The notes: generated by a model not told the origin, from the letters alone. A DNA stretch of 64,000 bases from Nomia melanderi (GCF_051020985.1 NC_135012.1:13332451-13396450), one strand, 5' to 3'; shown: positions 23,646-37,000, numbered from the stretch's first letter. Made by a program: numbers and translations.

Positions 23646-26600
23646 TTATTGTTCCTGCGGGACCTTCAGGAGGACCGTCCTGGTGCCCTCGGAGTCCGAG
23701 ATGTTGATCTTGAGCTCGTTGGTCAGCGCCTCGAGCTTGTCCACCACTTTCCCGTTCTTCTGCCCGCCGGGATTCGGCGGCGGCCAAACGTCGTCCAACG
23801 GCGGCTCGATGTACTTCCGGCCGGACTTGAAGATCGCGCTCTCCTGTCTCCCGCAAAGCGTCCCGCCCACGTGGTCGGAAGACAGGACGCATTTCGGCGA
23901 CGGTTCCATGTCCATGCGAGGACGTTTGTAAAGGGGAGGCTGGATCACCGGGCTGTAATCGTGGTCCAGCAGCCCCTCGACTTCCTGCAGCAATTCCTCG
24001 CCGTATTGCTGCAGCTCCTCGTCCATCAGCTGGTTCGTGTTCAGAAGTGTTCGGGAACGGCCTGAAATCCAACGGTCTCGATCAGTGTCTCGAACATTCG
24101 AACGATCGAATGCCGATAGAGCGTAGCGTGGAATTGCTTTCAATGGGGATCGTTCAACGAGGAAACCTCGTCGAGTGCAACGATGGGAATCGGGATATTT
24201 AGAAATTAGATAAGCTCGTTCGTTTCTGTTTTATGTGTAGATTCGAGCGAGCCACTACCACTCTTGCTGTTCGACTAGGAAAGTGAATGGAATTTTCATT
24301 AGGCACCTCTTCCGTCGCACGACGAACAACAATTCCGGACAGTAAAGTCTGGGATGTCTACAAGTCGAAGATTCCAGGTCTGCGATTTCGCAGGAAATTA
24401 TCTCGAGGATGCAGTTATCATGTTTACGCGCTCGTCCGTTATCGCTGGTGCGAAATAATTATCGCAGATAGTAGTTACAGTGTTGCTAATGGCTTCCCAG
24501 TGCACTCGGTGTTTGGTTAAGCTTGATGCGGCTTATTTCGTAATCGAGGCGAGAGACCGTTTACGAAACCCGCCACGTACGCGTCACCGGTCCTAAACTT
24601 CTAGCGTTTGAATTTCAATCGGGTTCAACGACACCTCGAAAGGTCCTCTGTCCTCCGAGAGCCTCGAAGGTTGCTCGACCAGGTAAGAATGTAATCGAAG
24701 GTGAATGGATTACGTGACGGGAAATTCTTTTTAAAAATTTTCTACTTATAAATTCATACTTTATTGTTTCCTCCTGGGAATCGAGGAACTTTGCGCCTTA
24801 TCGAGAAAGTGGTCGAGCAAAAGATCGCCGAGAGACGGATCGCTCGCGCGAGAAAGGGATCGAAGCTTTCTTGTCCTCGTTTAGAAAGTAGCTGGGCAAG
24901 TTCTGCCCGATCTCGCAGCCTGCTCCGATTTCGACATACCGGTGTTTAATATCAGCCCCATAGTTGTTCTCGCTTTCGAAATATTCTGTTTGTTCCGTTA
25001 TCAGCGCCTCGAGCGCACGCCCGATAAAATCTTCGGCAAATAGTTGAATAGTAGGAGGTTCAAGACCGATTCGAGTGGCCGGGATCGAATTCGATCGTTC
25101 GTAAAACACGAAACTTCGATCCTTCGATTTGCCGAGTCATAGAGTCGCGGAGCGAAAATCTGTTTCGCAATCAGAAATTCTGCTGATATCGCGTCGCCGT
25201 CTCGCCGAGTTCGCAGAATTCGCCGCGCGAACGTTCGGCGACACTGATTTCGGAAATTCGCGGAACGTTGATCGGAGTTGACGAAGGCTGAATCATTTCC
25301 ACGAACAATAGAGGCGCGAATCGAGTCGGAAGCGCGGGAATGACCCACGCCGTGGTTCACGAAAGAGAAACCGAACGCGTCTTGTATTCGTTGAGTTATC
25401 GAGATTAAAAGTCGACGGTTACGTAAAGTATTCACCTAACGTCGCTCAATTATCTGGGGTTACCTAATCGTGACTCGAGATAATAAATACGCGTCAAAGT
25501 CTGAGAATCGTTTTCCCTTAGGTGACGAGTCCGAGCGTCTTTCGCGCATTGTCCTCGCCTAACGATACCTCGAAGGGTGTGAATTGCACGTCCGTCGGCG
25601 AACGGTGCCCGATATCGGCGTGTCGAGGACGAACGCGTTATCTCCTTTGTCCGACACAATTATAGAAGCCTTATTTCGCGTGGCGAATCGAGCACCGATA
25701 ACGTGGAAACACTAATATATCGGAAACACGTTCCGAAGCACCTGACAATTTACAAGCTACTTTGTATCTGTTCGTTTCTGTCGCGATACGTCGGAATTTT
25801 ACTTTAAAATATCTCCGACGATGTTTCGCGTTAAACAGAAGAAAACTGTGTCGGCGACGTTTCATTTTTCACGTAGATAACAAGCAGCTCGTTCGCGCGA
25901 GCAACGAACGAGGCCGAGAAGCAGCAAACCGCAGGACGCGAAAGCGAGGCGAAAAAGAAACGGGGAAAAAAGAAGAAGCTTTCACAGTCCCATGGGGTTC
26001 AATGTTCCAGGCCGGCCCAGCGAGCTATCAAACTCATTCAGCTCGCGTAACCGCTAATATAACGGTTCGAAAAGGTTCGGCGAGATCGTGACAGTCGACA
26101 AGCTTTCGGTCGAGACAGGTTCGAGTTTCTTTCGGCTCTCGGCGATCTCGCTCGACACGAAAGTTATTCCTCGATGCAATAAACGCGCGATCCTGTGCGA
26201 TCATAAATCATTCGCGGACGAGAAATCTTCTTCAGCAGAATCCGCGTGGCAACGATACTATGCAACGATAGCCGTAACGATTGTGTAACTTGTTCAGTCC
26301 GTAGAACATTTCGAATGCAACCGGACGACAAATGATTTCCGTTGGAATATTCGTCTTTGATAGAGGATCGTATTCTTTGGGAGGCAAACAACAGAGAAGG
26401 GGATGAAATTGTCGATGTTAAGAAAATACCGAGGAAACGTTAGACTGACCTGCCAACGGTGGCATTTTCTCAGGCTGCTCCTGTTCCTGCGCGAGCTCGT
26501 TGCTGGAATTGGAGTGCGGTCGCAGATTCGGTACAGCGACCAGGGCCAATGAGAGCAGCAAGACCATCAGACACGTGGCCGGTTGGGCGCTTTTGTTGCC

Positions 26601-29600
26601 CTTCTGCAGCAGCGCCTGCAGCCTCTTGAGCTGGCCAGCCAGGCTCTGATTCTGCGACTGGAGCGCTTTGATCCGCTTCAGCAGCGTCATGTTCTCTTCC
26701 GTGCACTGCTTCACGCGATCCTCCAGCCCGTCCACGTACTCCTTTTTCCTCTTCCGGGAGTCCTGGGCGGATATTTTGTTACGAATCTTGCGCCTGATCC
26801 TCTTGAGCTCTCGCTCCTCGTGCTTCGTCAGCGGGTAATGGGAAGGCAACGTGATCCCCTCCTTTTGGAGCAGCCGCTTCTCTTCCGCGTTCAGCTTGAG
26901 CCTCGGGTACGGGGACTCGGACTCGGACACCTCGTCGCTGGAATTGCACCCCTTCTCGCTGCTGGAATCCTCCTGTTTGATGGTCATCTGAACAGAAAGA
27001 GGATAGAAAAGATGAAGGGACATTGACCGAAGCTCGAATTACCCTATAGACGACCGGTGAATTAAAGACATCGAAGAGACGTCCCTTCGATTTTCTTTAA
27101 TCGTCTCGTCTCTCCCTCTTATCTCTAGCCAAGGACCGGAGCGATTCCCCTACCTGCACCGGTTTGTTGATGATGTTGGCCTGATTGATCTTGAACCCTT
27201 TCAGATTCCTCGCCTGCGACGCGTTGATGATCTTTATGGTCCGCACCTCTTTCATGTCCTTCAGACTCACTGGGAGGAGGATAGACCTCGGGTTCCCGGA
27301 GCCCATCGGCGTCACGCGTATCAATTGCCTGATGTTTCGCTTCCCGTTGCACGCGATGTTGCGCACGTTCAGCGAATTGTTCTCCTGCGGCGCGACCTGG
27401 ATCTGCTGTCTCGGCGCTTTGTCTGAAAGCAAACGTGTCTTCCGTCGATTCGGCGATTCGTATTTTCCCGCGCTCTCGACTATCGATCCGTTCCTCGGCA
27501 GGCTATTATCTCCTCAACCTTGGCGGATTCTAATATCTACGATCCACTCGCAGGTTTCAATGGTTGCCCAAACGCGCGGCATCTGTTCAAACAGCGTTCG
27601 TCTGGCGAATTACCGGGCATTATCTCCGTCTAGCCGACAATCGAACCGAGCCCAGACCGAGCAACATCCGCGAGCTGTTTTCCGGCGACACGAATTCCCT
27701 TAATAATAACTGCGCCGTTCCAGAACCGCGATGAATATTCATTAGCTCGCGCTCGCAATTAGTCGCGACGCATCCAACGAGCGGCGTAGCCTTCGAGGAG
27801 CGTTGTATCGACTGGTTATTTCTGGCGGACGTAACGCGTCCTCCAGCATTGTCTGAGCGAGTCGAAAGACATCCTTACCTAGATCGATAACCGGTGACTC
27901 CGCGATGTTGGTCATGTTCACGTCGGTGAAGGTATTGTTAGGATTCACCACGGCCACCAGCGTGTGCTCGACGTCCATCTCCTCGGCGACGTCCGTAGCC
28001 GGTGAACCGATGTTCGAGCTGACCACCGATCTCACCGGACTGTCCACGCTGCCCATCGATTGGTTCGGACTGTCCAGCGAGTCGAAGTCCACGAAGTTCT
28101 GCGGGCTGTTCATCCCCGAGTTGCTGATCTCCACCTGATCCTCTTCGATGGGCAGCAACGGGCTCAGCTGCTGCTCGCAGGAGAGACTCAGGGCACTGGA
28201 CAGTCCGCTGTCCGAGGACGAGGACGGGATCGTGTCCAGATCATTCTCGATCAGGTCGAACTGATTGTCCCCAAGCTTGAAGATGGAGTCGAGAAAGTCG
28301 TCGGGGTTTGTGGGCCATTCCTCCGCCTTGAACATCAAACGCGGATCGCGCGCAATTATTTTCGGCTGCCCGAAACCGTTTTCCCTAAGCCCCGCGTTCG
28401 ATAACCGAGACGTACGAGGACAGACCGAGCAAGAGTGCTCGGATCCTTTCACCGTCTGCCAAGTATCGTTATTCAAACGGACGCTCGTCCACCGAATCAC
28501 GGTTGCCTCTGCGAGAACGTGCACTCGGATGGCTCGGTTACCGACATTTGGGTTAAGACGAGCTTGCCTTTTGTTGGTCAACGCCAGGTTTCGGTCTGGG
28601 TCGAGAGTATCCGCGGAGAGCCGCAATTTTAAAGGGGAACCTCTTTTCTTCGCCGCGAAGATCTCGCCGGCGATTAAAGAGATTCGCCCGGCGTTCGTTT
28701 CGCGCACGGTTTCTCATCTAGCTCGGATTATTCACCCGACGTATCAGCCTTGTTTGTTCTCGCGCTCGACACCGGTTGAAACGCGGCTCTAATCTCGCGA
28801 TCGCCGCGCGGTACCAACAATTTCTGTTGATGATCGCGTGCTCCACTTACGCGTCTGGCTGAAAGTCGGGCTAATCGACTTAGCGAAGCTTGAGAAATGG
28901 CCGTTCGTTCGCATGGTGCTTGTCGCTCGACACGAGCGAACCAGCCGTTTGCCCAATGTCGGTTAACCCAGTTCGCGAGCTATGGTAAATATAGTCAAGT
29001 GTTGTGCGAGACGGACACGCGGCAATTCGAGAATTCCGCGTTTCTCGCTCGTAGACCGAGCGCGGAAGATTTCGCGGATCGACGAGGACTCGAAGCTGTC
29101 CGCGTCGCTCAACGGTTGATCACCCGTCCCGATTGGATCGCCGATTACGATCTCGATGAAACCGCGTCGTTTCTCGAGAAGTGTCCGCGATTCAACGGCA
29201 TATTAAAGGTTGACGTAAACCGCGTTTTCTCCATACGCTTTAAAAGGACTATAAATAAGTCTGAGCTAACTCGAGATCTTCTATTTTCCCGACCACGCCG
29301 TGGCTGCGTTTCGTGGCTCACACGCTCCAGCGAACCGTCCGGTTCGCTCGTAGACTTTATTACAGTGACAAGCGTAAACACGCGCTACCGAAATATCTTT
29401 ATCGAAATATCTCTTTGGCTGTCCAAAGTTTCGGAACAGCATCCTCCGAAGTTGCTCCGAGCGACAGACACGGAGATGCGAAGCTGCGCGGCGAGCTAGC
29501 GAAAGATTCGATTGTTCCTGGCGTGGAAAGGAGTCGGAATTTTTTAGACTATTCACAGTGGGTCCCGTAAGTTAACGGTATTCCACGTTCGAAGGTCGCT

Positions 29601-31370
29601 CGCCGCGACGAGTAAGTTGGCGTTCTCGGTCTGATTCGAAATCCGAAGCCGTACACCTTCGCCCGCAGGTAACAGAATCGATTGACCTGGAGAACAATAT
29701 AAACTATTTACCTGGCCGCAGCCTTGACCTAAGAAAGACTGCGGTGGCAATGACTGTGCCCATTCCGTGCCGATGCATTCGTTTATAAGCTGTAGGTGTC
29801 CAGCGAAGAGGTAACAGGGAATCCAATATGGCGGCGCTCGGCGCACCGGCACGTGCATCGGACCATTCCATATGTTACAAAAACTCTGCAGGGATTACGT
29901 AATAATAGCAGTTTTCCAAAGACGTGTTACGTGCATTGAACACCGGAAGACAATTGTAAACGTCAACGAACTCCAAAAGCGTACGAGTGCAGGGATATTC
30001 GTACGTTCGAGCGGCGCTCGTCTAATCGGCGAAACGTTCGTCGCTCGGTTACGGTACTCCGGGTAAGTTAACGCTACGCTTTCGAAGGTAATTACAGGGA
30101 GTTTTCTGAATGAAACTGTCGCACCCTGTTCGCGACGTTGCGCCTGAAAAGGCGACAACGCGCGACACAATGGTCCGGCCGTCAAAGTGCACGCGCGACC
30201 CACGTGGGCCGCGCATACCATATGTTAACGCGAATAAACGCGAATAAACGCGAATAAACGCGAACCGCCGTAATCTAACGGGAACTTTCGACGGATCGTG
30301 TCTAGTGTTTGTAACTGCCGACGTAAACATCCATTTCCATAGGCGTCTGAGCGTGATACGGCTCGCGTCTCGTGCGGTCGACGACTGTGACCGCAGCCGT
30401 ATTCGTTCGGAGTAATTAAATGCAATTGCCGGCGATGAAAAGGAAGAGACTCTCTCGTCTGGTCGACGGAAACGGTCGGCGATCGGAGATCCACGGATGA
30501 AAGTAGCACAAGCTGCACTGGTGAAATGTACCATTACTTTTTCGCGGATCGGACATTCTCCCGTCGCCGAGCGAAACTCGGCGCCTCTCTCGTCCCTTGT
30601 TCGGCCCGATGCACGCGAGAGCTTCGAGTTCGCGTCGAAGAAAATTAATCAGGCCACGCCGTGCGGGTTTGAGAACGGAGTTGGACGTGCTTTCTCACAA
30701 TATCGCGCGTCGAGAAGCGATTGCGTAAAGCGTGAGTCGGTGTTTAAAAAGGTTTCGCCAGCCTTGGCCATTATTCCCGTATTAGCATTCCAGATAGCAA
30801 GCTCGACAAAGGTGGCCCTAGCTTTTCTTACCAGCCGACGCGCGGTCCGTCGCCTAGGCGGCCGTTTCCCGGAGGAGCCTACGACACGCCGGACCACTCT
30901 CTAGAGGCACGGCCGTCGTTCGAGGAAAACCGTTTCAGCCCGTGGTTCCGGGAAGTCCGGGGAACGGTATTAATAATCGTGTTGCCCAACGAGACGCGCG
31001 ATTCCCCGTTTCTTTCCTCGATAAACCGATTAACCGAGCAATCGAGCTCGCGTAGAAAAACTGGCAGGGTTCACAGTTCACGTATATCGCGAGGCCAGCC
31101 GCACGAATTCGTCCGGCGATATCTCACCCTGTTATAGAGTCGTTCCCGAGGGGCGTGCTTGCGTTCTAAATTTAATAAAAAGGGAAACGGGAATGATCCC
31201 GCTGGTAGCCGTGTGGGCAGCGGACAGGCGTGTGCGCCGCGGGTACTCACCGCGATGGCGTCGTCGCCGTAGCTCTGGTCTATGAAAGGCTCGTCCTTAA
31301 CGTCGCCTTTCAGGAACGAGTCCTCCCGCGGGAACAGGAAGTCCATCAGGTTTATGTCCGTCGACGACAT
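23646..31370 (-). CDS. CREB3-family ER-anchored bZIP transcription factor
   Basis: This is a CREB3 / CREB3L3-type factor: held in the ER membrane, then released by Golgi proteolysis to activate secretory or stress genes. Exons: 31370-31251, about 28326 (or 28365)-27879, 27422-27154, 26987-26450 and 24061-23646. Phase closes for both forms of exon 2, giving 596 or 609 aa. The N terminus is an acidic activation region (NLMDFLFPRED; later EEWPTNPDDFLDSIF; SSSSDSGLSSALSLS). In exon 4 the bZIP reads ELKRIRRKIRNKISAQDSRK, then a leucine zipper, then the membrane helix CLMVLLLSLALVAV at about residues 418-433. The lumenal tail has RTLL, a candidate site-1 protease motif, and ends with a family-typical region (DKLEALTNELKINISDSEGT, then RTVLLKVPQ). 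The basic region matches CREB3/CREB3L3/CREB3L4 more than CREB3L1/2 or fly CrebA. Intron 1 is 2.9 kb and could hide another exon. Confidence 0.88.
28366..31250 (-). other. Intron 1 of the CREB3-like gene
   Basis: This is the longest intron in the gene. It contains a 101-aa minus-strand open frame at 29553-29858 of unknown status and an ATGGCGGC word near 29827 resembling a YY1/Pho-type site, so an internal promoter or alternative first exon is possible. A 10-bp tandem repeat lies at 30229-30263. Confidence 0.6.
30229..30263. repeat. 10-bp tandem repeat
   Basis: About three and a half copies of CGAATAAACG inside intron 1 of the CREB3-like gene. Confidence 0.85.
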
Positions 31371-33042
31371 CCCGGCCACGCTTCTCCGCGATTATCGACG
31401 TTCAACACTGTATGCGCGCACCGTCGACGAAGTCGCGCACTTTACGCTCCCATGAAAAACGAAGGGAATACCAGGCAGCACACCGAGCACACACCGCACC
31501 GTCGCACGACGAAGACGACGATCGAGTCGATCGAGACGACGACGATGCACCTCGACGCGTTACAGCACGCCAGTCCCGACTAAGTAACGGAGCGAAAGAA
31601 ACCCGTCACGGACGGACAGAGGGACGGCGACGTCGGTTTTCGCCTCTGTTCTCGCCCCACCCTGAAGAGAACTCGCGCGGAGCCGCGCACTGCACACGCG
31701 AAGAGAGAGGGACCGGTTTTCTCTCAGCTCTCCTCGGCCGCTGGCGCAAGCATTTTTCGAGCAGCCGCTCGGACCGGCATCGCTGGACGACGACCCGACT
31801 TTTATTCCTCCTGGAATTCGAACGGCCGCGACGGCCCGCGTTCGGGAGCCTTCCTCTCGATCGTCGCCGAACACCGCGGACGCGACTCTGTTTGTTTTTT
31901 AAACCGACGAGAATACTGCGTGCCGACCTCGCTCGCCACTATCCGATTGTCAATTGAACTGCCAGCGTGGCAGTTAGTGCGTCACACAGGCGCACCAGTT
32001 ACCCGAGAACCGATTGGCCGAGAGGGAATCCCGCAACGATACCTCGATGAATCGAAATGCGCGGCGTCGCCCGTCGGCCGCCTTTTCAAACTGACGAAAC
32101 AATGCCGGATTGTTGGCTGCGGGGATTCCTGTTATTCGGCAGCCCGCCCTCCCGCCCCGGCGAACGGTTCCTTCTCGAGGAGATAGATGAATAGCCGATA
32201 AGGAGAGCCGTTCACTGCTCGACGCCGAAGATTATCGGGGAAAGAAGTTGCCCTCGTTAGCTGCGTAATCGCGTAGGGAGATTATCGAACGAAACGCACA
32301 CGATAGCCTCGCGTGCCGCGGTGGTTTCTCCTTTGAAACCGACTCAACGGAATCGCGAAGCGATCGACTCGAAAATGCAGGCGCGTTTGCACTCCCGGCG
32401 TTGCATCAGATCCATCGATTCCGGTTGGTCGCTCGAAGCCGCACGACGCATTCGGTACACACCGGTGAGTCACGCGACTCGGCTCCAAATCTGTAGGCAA
32501 TTGTCGGAGCCGTTGACGCAGACTTCCTTCGATTATCTCTCCTTTATTCAACGATACCTCCGAGCGAGTTTACCAGCCGTTTCGGTTACTTTATTTCACA
32601 GATTTTCGCATCTCCGCGCGTCGAATCCTGCAGACGGATTCCGTAGATCGATCGCTGCGGCGAATGCTTTCACGCTGCACTAGTCATCGCTCGAAAGTAT
32701 CCGCCGAGGGGATTATCGAAGGAATCCAAGGCGGAATCCGTTCCCCCACGGATCCCCTCGTAAAATGCATCGGCTCCAGCCCTTTCTTCCCTTTCTCCTG
32801 GCGGCGTCGAGTAGGGTCACGGATACACCGGGATCGAGTCGTTATCGAGCTCAAGATTTCTGTAACAAATTGCTCGAGCTGATTATACCTGAATCTTTCG
32901 TCCGTGAACTTTCACCCCTGCGAGATACTCGAATCTACGGTTTCAATTGAAATGTCAATTCGAATGCCAATCCCACCGTTTACGGGGGAATTGCCTCTCG
33001 AGGAACGAACGGCAATGCAAACGAGGAGAATTGGAAACGTAC
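31371..33042. other. 5' flank of CREB3-like gene, no supported gene
   Basis: It should hold the 5' UTR and promoter of the CREB3-like gene, but no TATA or initiator could be chosen with confidence. An inverted repeat TGCCAcgcTGGCA lies near 31962. The 181-aa and 120-aa plus-strand frames here are Arg-rich and look like chance frames. Confidence 0.45.
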
Positions 33043-33180
33043 GTTTATGTACTCGCGGTAGAACAATCCGATGGCTATAAGTAAACCTATGAACACCAAG
33101 AAACTCCATCCCCGCCAGGCTAACAGGGCGAAGATGTTCAATGATGAGGATGGCGGCACTCTTCTTGTGCATACACCCAT
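33043..33180 (-). CDS. Candidate first exon of an unidentified membrane protein
   Basis: An ATG at 33180 opens a frame of 46 codons that ends exactly at a strong donor (AAC then GTACGT). The peptide has a short basic, Ser/Pro-rich N terminus, then one clear membrane helix (WSFLVFIGLLIAIGLFY), then REYIN, as in an N-in type II or signal-anchored protein. I do not recognise the family and found no convincing next exon to the left. If unspliced, the frame runs to a stop at 32980 and gives 66 aa. Its position divergent from MED24 across a shared upstream region fits a real minus-strand gene, but the evidence is thin. Confidence 0.35.
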
Positions 33181-33294
33181 CTTTCGTACAAACAGACGCT
33201 GGTCCTCGAATAGAAATTGAATCCTGGATCAACGGCAAAGTAGTTTCAAGGCAATTTTTAATATCACGCTGGTGGGAATCGAATGCGGGAAGCT

Positions 33295-33400
33295 ATTAAT
33301 ACACCTTTGAGTGATTTAGGGTATTACAGAATGTGACAGTCCATGGTAATTCACAGTTTGTATTCAGTTGATTGAATCTTGAGTGGTTTTAAAGGGGTTG
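33295..33400. mobile_element. Decayed copy of the local TTAA MITE
   Basis: The core (TTACAGAATGTGACA, then ATGGTAA, then CAGTTTGTAT) aligns by eye with the core of the intact MITE near 17.9 kb (TTATAGAATGTGATA, ATGGTAA, ACTTTGTAT). Both ends keep weak traces of the inverted repeats: TTAATACACCTTTGAGTG on the left, and GAGTGGTTTTAAAGGGGTT on the right. The element is shorter and diverged, so it is an older relative. Confidence 0.55.
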
Positions 33401-33624
33401 CGTTTCAATTATCCGATGCACCGTCGAATGAACATCACGCGTGAATGTTCTTGCTGGGAAAGAGACGAGAAATTTTGGTGAAACGGATTTCCGTCGGTTT
33501 TAAACGAACATTTGATGATTTGACGTTTTGAAAATTGAACGGCACTGTAGGCATTTCGTATCGATCATTCGTTTGATGTCTGCCGAATCGCGTTGCAGCT
33601 TGAATACCCCTACGGTTACCTACA

Positions 33625-33648
33625 CCATGGCGGAGATCATGGCGGCTG
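33625..33648. promoter_or_regulatory. Paired ATGGCGG motifs in MED24 upstream region
   Basis: Two copies of CATGGCGG lie 13 bases apart (CCATGGCGGAG and TCATGGCGGCT). They resemble the YY1/Pho core often placed just downstream of animal start sites. They also open a 22-codon frame that stops before MED24, so they could equally be a short upstream ORF in its leader. Confidence 0.4.
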
Positions 33649-34077
33649 TGGTTAGGTTACGATCCGAAAACCGATTGAAAATATGCCAGTTATAGTAATT
33701 TATTAATTATAGAAATTTTATGAAATGAGGTAGGCTGAATATTCACATAAAATACTCTATTTATAAGTTCATTTCGGAGTTTTATTTGTACCGTAGTCAC
33801 AGAGTGTTGTGCAATTTCTACTTCTGTAAGGTTACATATTATTATTATAAACATATTATCTTACACGTAGATCATTTATTTACCGAATCGTATTTTTTCT
33901 AATTTACGCAATTTCCCCTGTTCGAATAAATGGCATTCTGTGTATCCGTACAAAGAGTTACGGAGTGTTCTATTATACATTATTTGGAGTTACTTATTGC
34001 AACCCTTTATGGTATTTAATAACATTGCAGACGTAATTCGAGAAGAAGGAATTATGTGTAACCTTCTAGTGTCAGCT

Positions 34078-37000
34078 ATGGAGACTAAAGTAACTAGTAA
34101 AACCAGCAGCTTAAAGGCTCTTTTGCTACGGGCATGGAGAGAACGCTGGAGTGATTTACAATGGGGTATTAATATTAAAACGGTAAGTAAATAATGAAAT
34201 AATTAACAACATTATTCCCGACTACTCTGCACCTCCTTTCAGATATTACCAAGAGGAGTTAGCGGAGATGTATATAATTTAGCAGACTGTATATTGCAAC
34301 AGGCGTTGGTAGGACTCGGTCCAAATCAATTAGTCCTCTCTTACCTAAAACACTCTTTAAGTTCTCAGGTACAATCCGTTTAATAATGAGTATCGATACA
34401 CTCTTATCAAACACATTTAGAATTATAAATATATTTCCAGTTGGTCTCCTATGCTGCTGTGTTGCAACGGATAAGCAAATACGATGCCTTTCACAAGCCT
34501 CACTGTATCCTAAGTTTACTAGAATTTCTAGAATCAATCCAAATAGGTATTACTTGCCGTGGTAAACCTGAAGAAGATCTGCTAGCAGCCGCTGTTTTAT
34601 CCATTGTGCATTGGCTGTTGCAATGCTACTTGCACACGTTGACGAAAATGCCTCAGAACAGTCCATTGACCCCACAACCCACCGAATTAATGGACAAGCC
34701 TGCCAGTATATTGAAGCAAATGCTTAGCTCGGATTTTCTTTGCGCGATGATGTACTTAGCCAAATACGATGACAAAGGTAATTAATAAACGAGAAGGCAG
34801 AACGAAGGAAGAGCATTACCACGGAATTTCCATTTTCAGATTTGTACATAGACGTTGTGAAAAAGTGTCAGGAAATCGAGGCTCTGTTGAAGACCAGCAG
34901 TTTAAAGTCTTCCGTGCCGATCGAGGATTCGCTAAAGAAATTGTGCAATTTGGAAGTGGAATGTCTGTCCCTGTCCTCGGAAATGACGCAAATGGAATCC
35001 ATCACGCACTGTCTGCAGCCGTTTTTCGCGGTCCAAGTGTTGTTGAATCCTAGCACGGAGACAGCCGTATTCGTCAATCAGCTGTTGATGATTCAGAGAC
35101 TGAAGAATTACACGAACGCTAGGTTGTACTGCGAGATAATTCGTGCTTGCTTGATGTCGCTGCACAACGTGACCGGCACGTTCAAGGAATCGCAATGGGG
35201 TGCGTTCACGTTTCTGAAGGTTCCTCTTATTCTGAAGGAGCTGCACGTCGCGAATTCGAACGGCGACGACAAACCGGAGTATTCCCAAGACATCCTCGAC
35301 GCGTTCGAGCTGTTGCTCCAATTCACCCCGCTCCTCGACATAATGGACACCGCGTGCTCCTGCAACAGCGTCGAGTGTCTGTTGAACGCGTTGCAAAAAG
35401 TCAGCTTGGTCACCGAGAAACAGGCGAAACAACTGTGCAGCAGAAGGGAGGGTATCACAGCCACTTTGCCAAAGCTAGAATCCTCGACGTCCACGCCGTC
35501 GATCTCGAAAGTGATCGTCAGAGCAGAGCCAACGTTGTCCGGAATACTGAAGACCCTGAACGCGGATTACACGAAGATCCACGAAGCGTTGCTGAGCATG
35601 CTGTATCAGGTCCTAACCGGGAAAAGTTTCGAGCTGATGTTAGCCGTGGCCACCGTCGAAGGCAAGCTGAAGACTTTCGTCACCAAACTGATCAAGTTCA
35701 ACGAGTGCAGCAAGCAGATCAACGAACCTGTGCCGCCAAAGACCGCAGCAACCAGAGCTATGCTGTTCGACGTCTCGTTCCTGATGCTGTGCTCCATAGT
35801 GCAGACCTATGGATCGGATGCTGTCCTCGAAGAAGGCGGAGGGGACTCCTTCTTCGAGCAATGGGTACGCGAGTGTATGCCCGAACGGAACCAACCAAAG
35901 TCGCCCCAGAAGATGCTGCAAAACATCGATTCCGCCAGGGTGGACGCGTTGCTGGCGCAGATTAATTCCCCTGACTCCGATTTCAAGTCCAGCAACATAA
36001 AATGGCACATCGCGTGCCAGTCGGCCATGGGTGCTGTCAAAGAGCTTCTCTGCGCTTGGGAGAGCGACGTGCTGGGCGCCGGCGATGTGAAAAGGGCTTT
36101 GGACGGGTTGAGAGCGACAGCCTGCTGTCTACCGGTTTGCGCAGCAGCATGGCTTTGCGCATACATGAGCATCACTCATCAAGATGCGCTTTTGAAGCCG
36201 ATGAACATGGTGCAACACTTTCTGACACCGCTCCCGGGGGACGAGCTGCAGGACAACCTGAAGGAGCGGTCCAGCCTGATGTCTCAGATCATTCGGAAGA
36301 TGCAGTACGACGTTCACCCTCCTACCCAATCGAAGACGAAGGTCCTCTCGATGTCTCATAGGTGTGTTTGTTGACTGTTACCGTCTTCCAAAGACTCGGT
36401 CTGATCGATTTTTCTTTTACCAGCATCATATCGAGACAACCGATACTCGAGCAATTAGAAACCGTCTGGAGGAACGTCAATCAACGAGGCTGGATAAACT
36501 TCCAAGCGACGCAATCCTTGGAGTCCTTATTGAATACCGGCGGTTCGTTGTGGTTCGTCTCGAATATAGTGAAGGAAGTGCTGAAGTTTCGTTACCAAGA
36601 GGAACTGGACCACGCCGTGGACCTAGCGTTCGCCATTTTTCACCTCGACATCGAAAACTGTACATTAGATCTCATAAACCATATCATTCCACAGTATTTA
36701 TATAATTCATTACAGTGAGTTCTTCGACTGATTAACGAATTTACCACCGCGAGAAATTGAATCCTCTCGTAATCATGCCTCGTTTCTTCCAGAAGCGAAG
36801 AACTCGTAGAGCCACAGTCCTCGGTTTTAGCGAAGCTGTGCGTGTACTGTATATTTTCTACCTTAGAGTTTAACAATTCGAATCCATATCGCGGGAGCAG
36901 CAGGAAACGCGTACGACGAGACCTAGACGCTGAAGAGTTGGACGCTCTCGGCGTTCCGGCGAACAAAATTTTAAGACTAAACGAGGCGGGAGATTCCAAT

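Noticed and set aside
31412..31957. A 181-aa plus-strand frame upstream of the CREB3-like gene
   Set aside because: Low-complexity Arg/His/Thr composition in CpG-rich promoter DNA; no recognisable motif.
35147..35965. A 272-aa plus-strand frame inside MED24
   Set aside because: It is the +1 shadow of MED24 exon 4, which carries clear family similarity; the shadow is Arg/His-rich.
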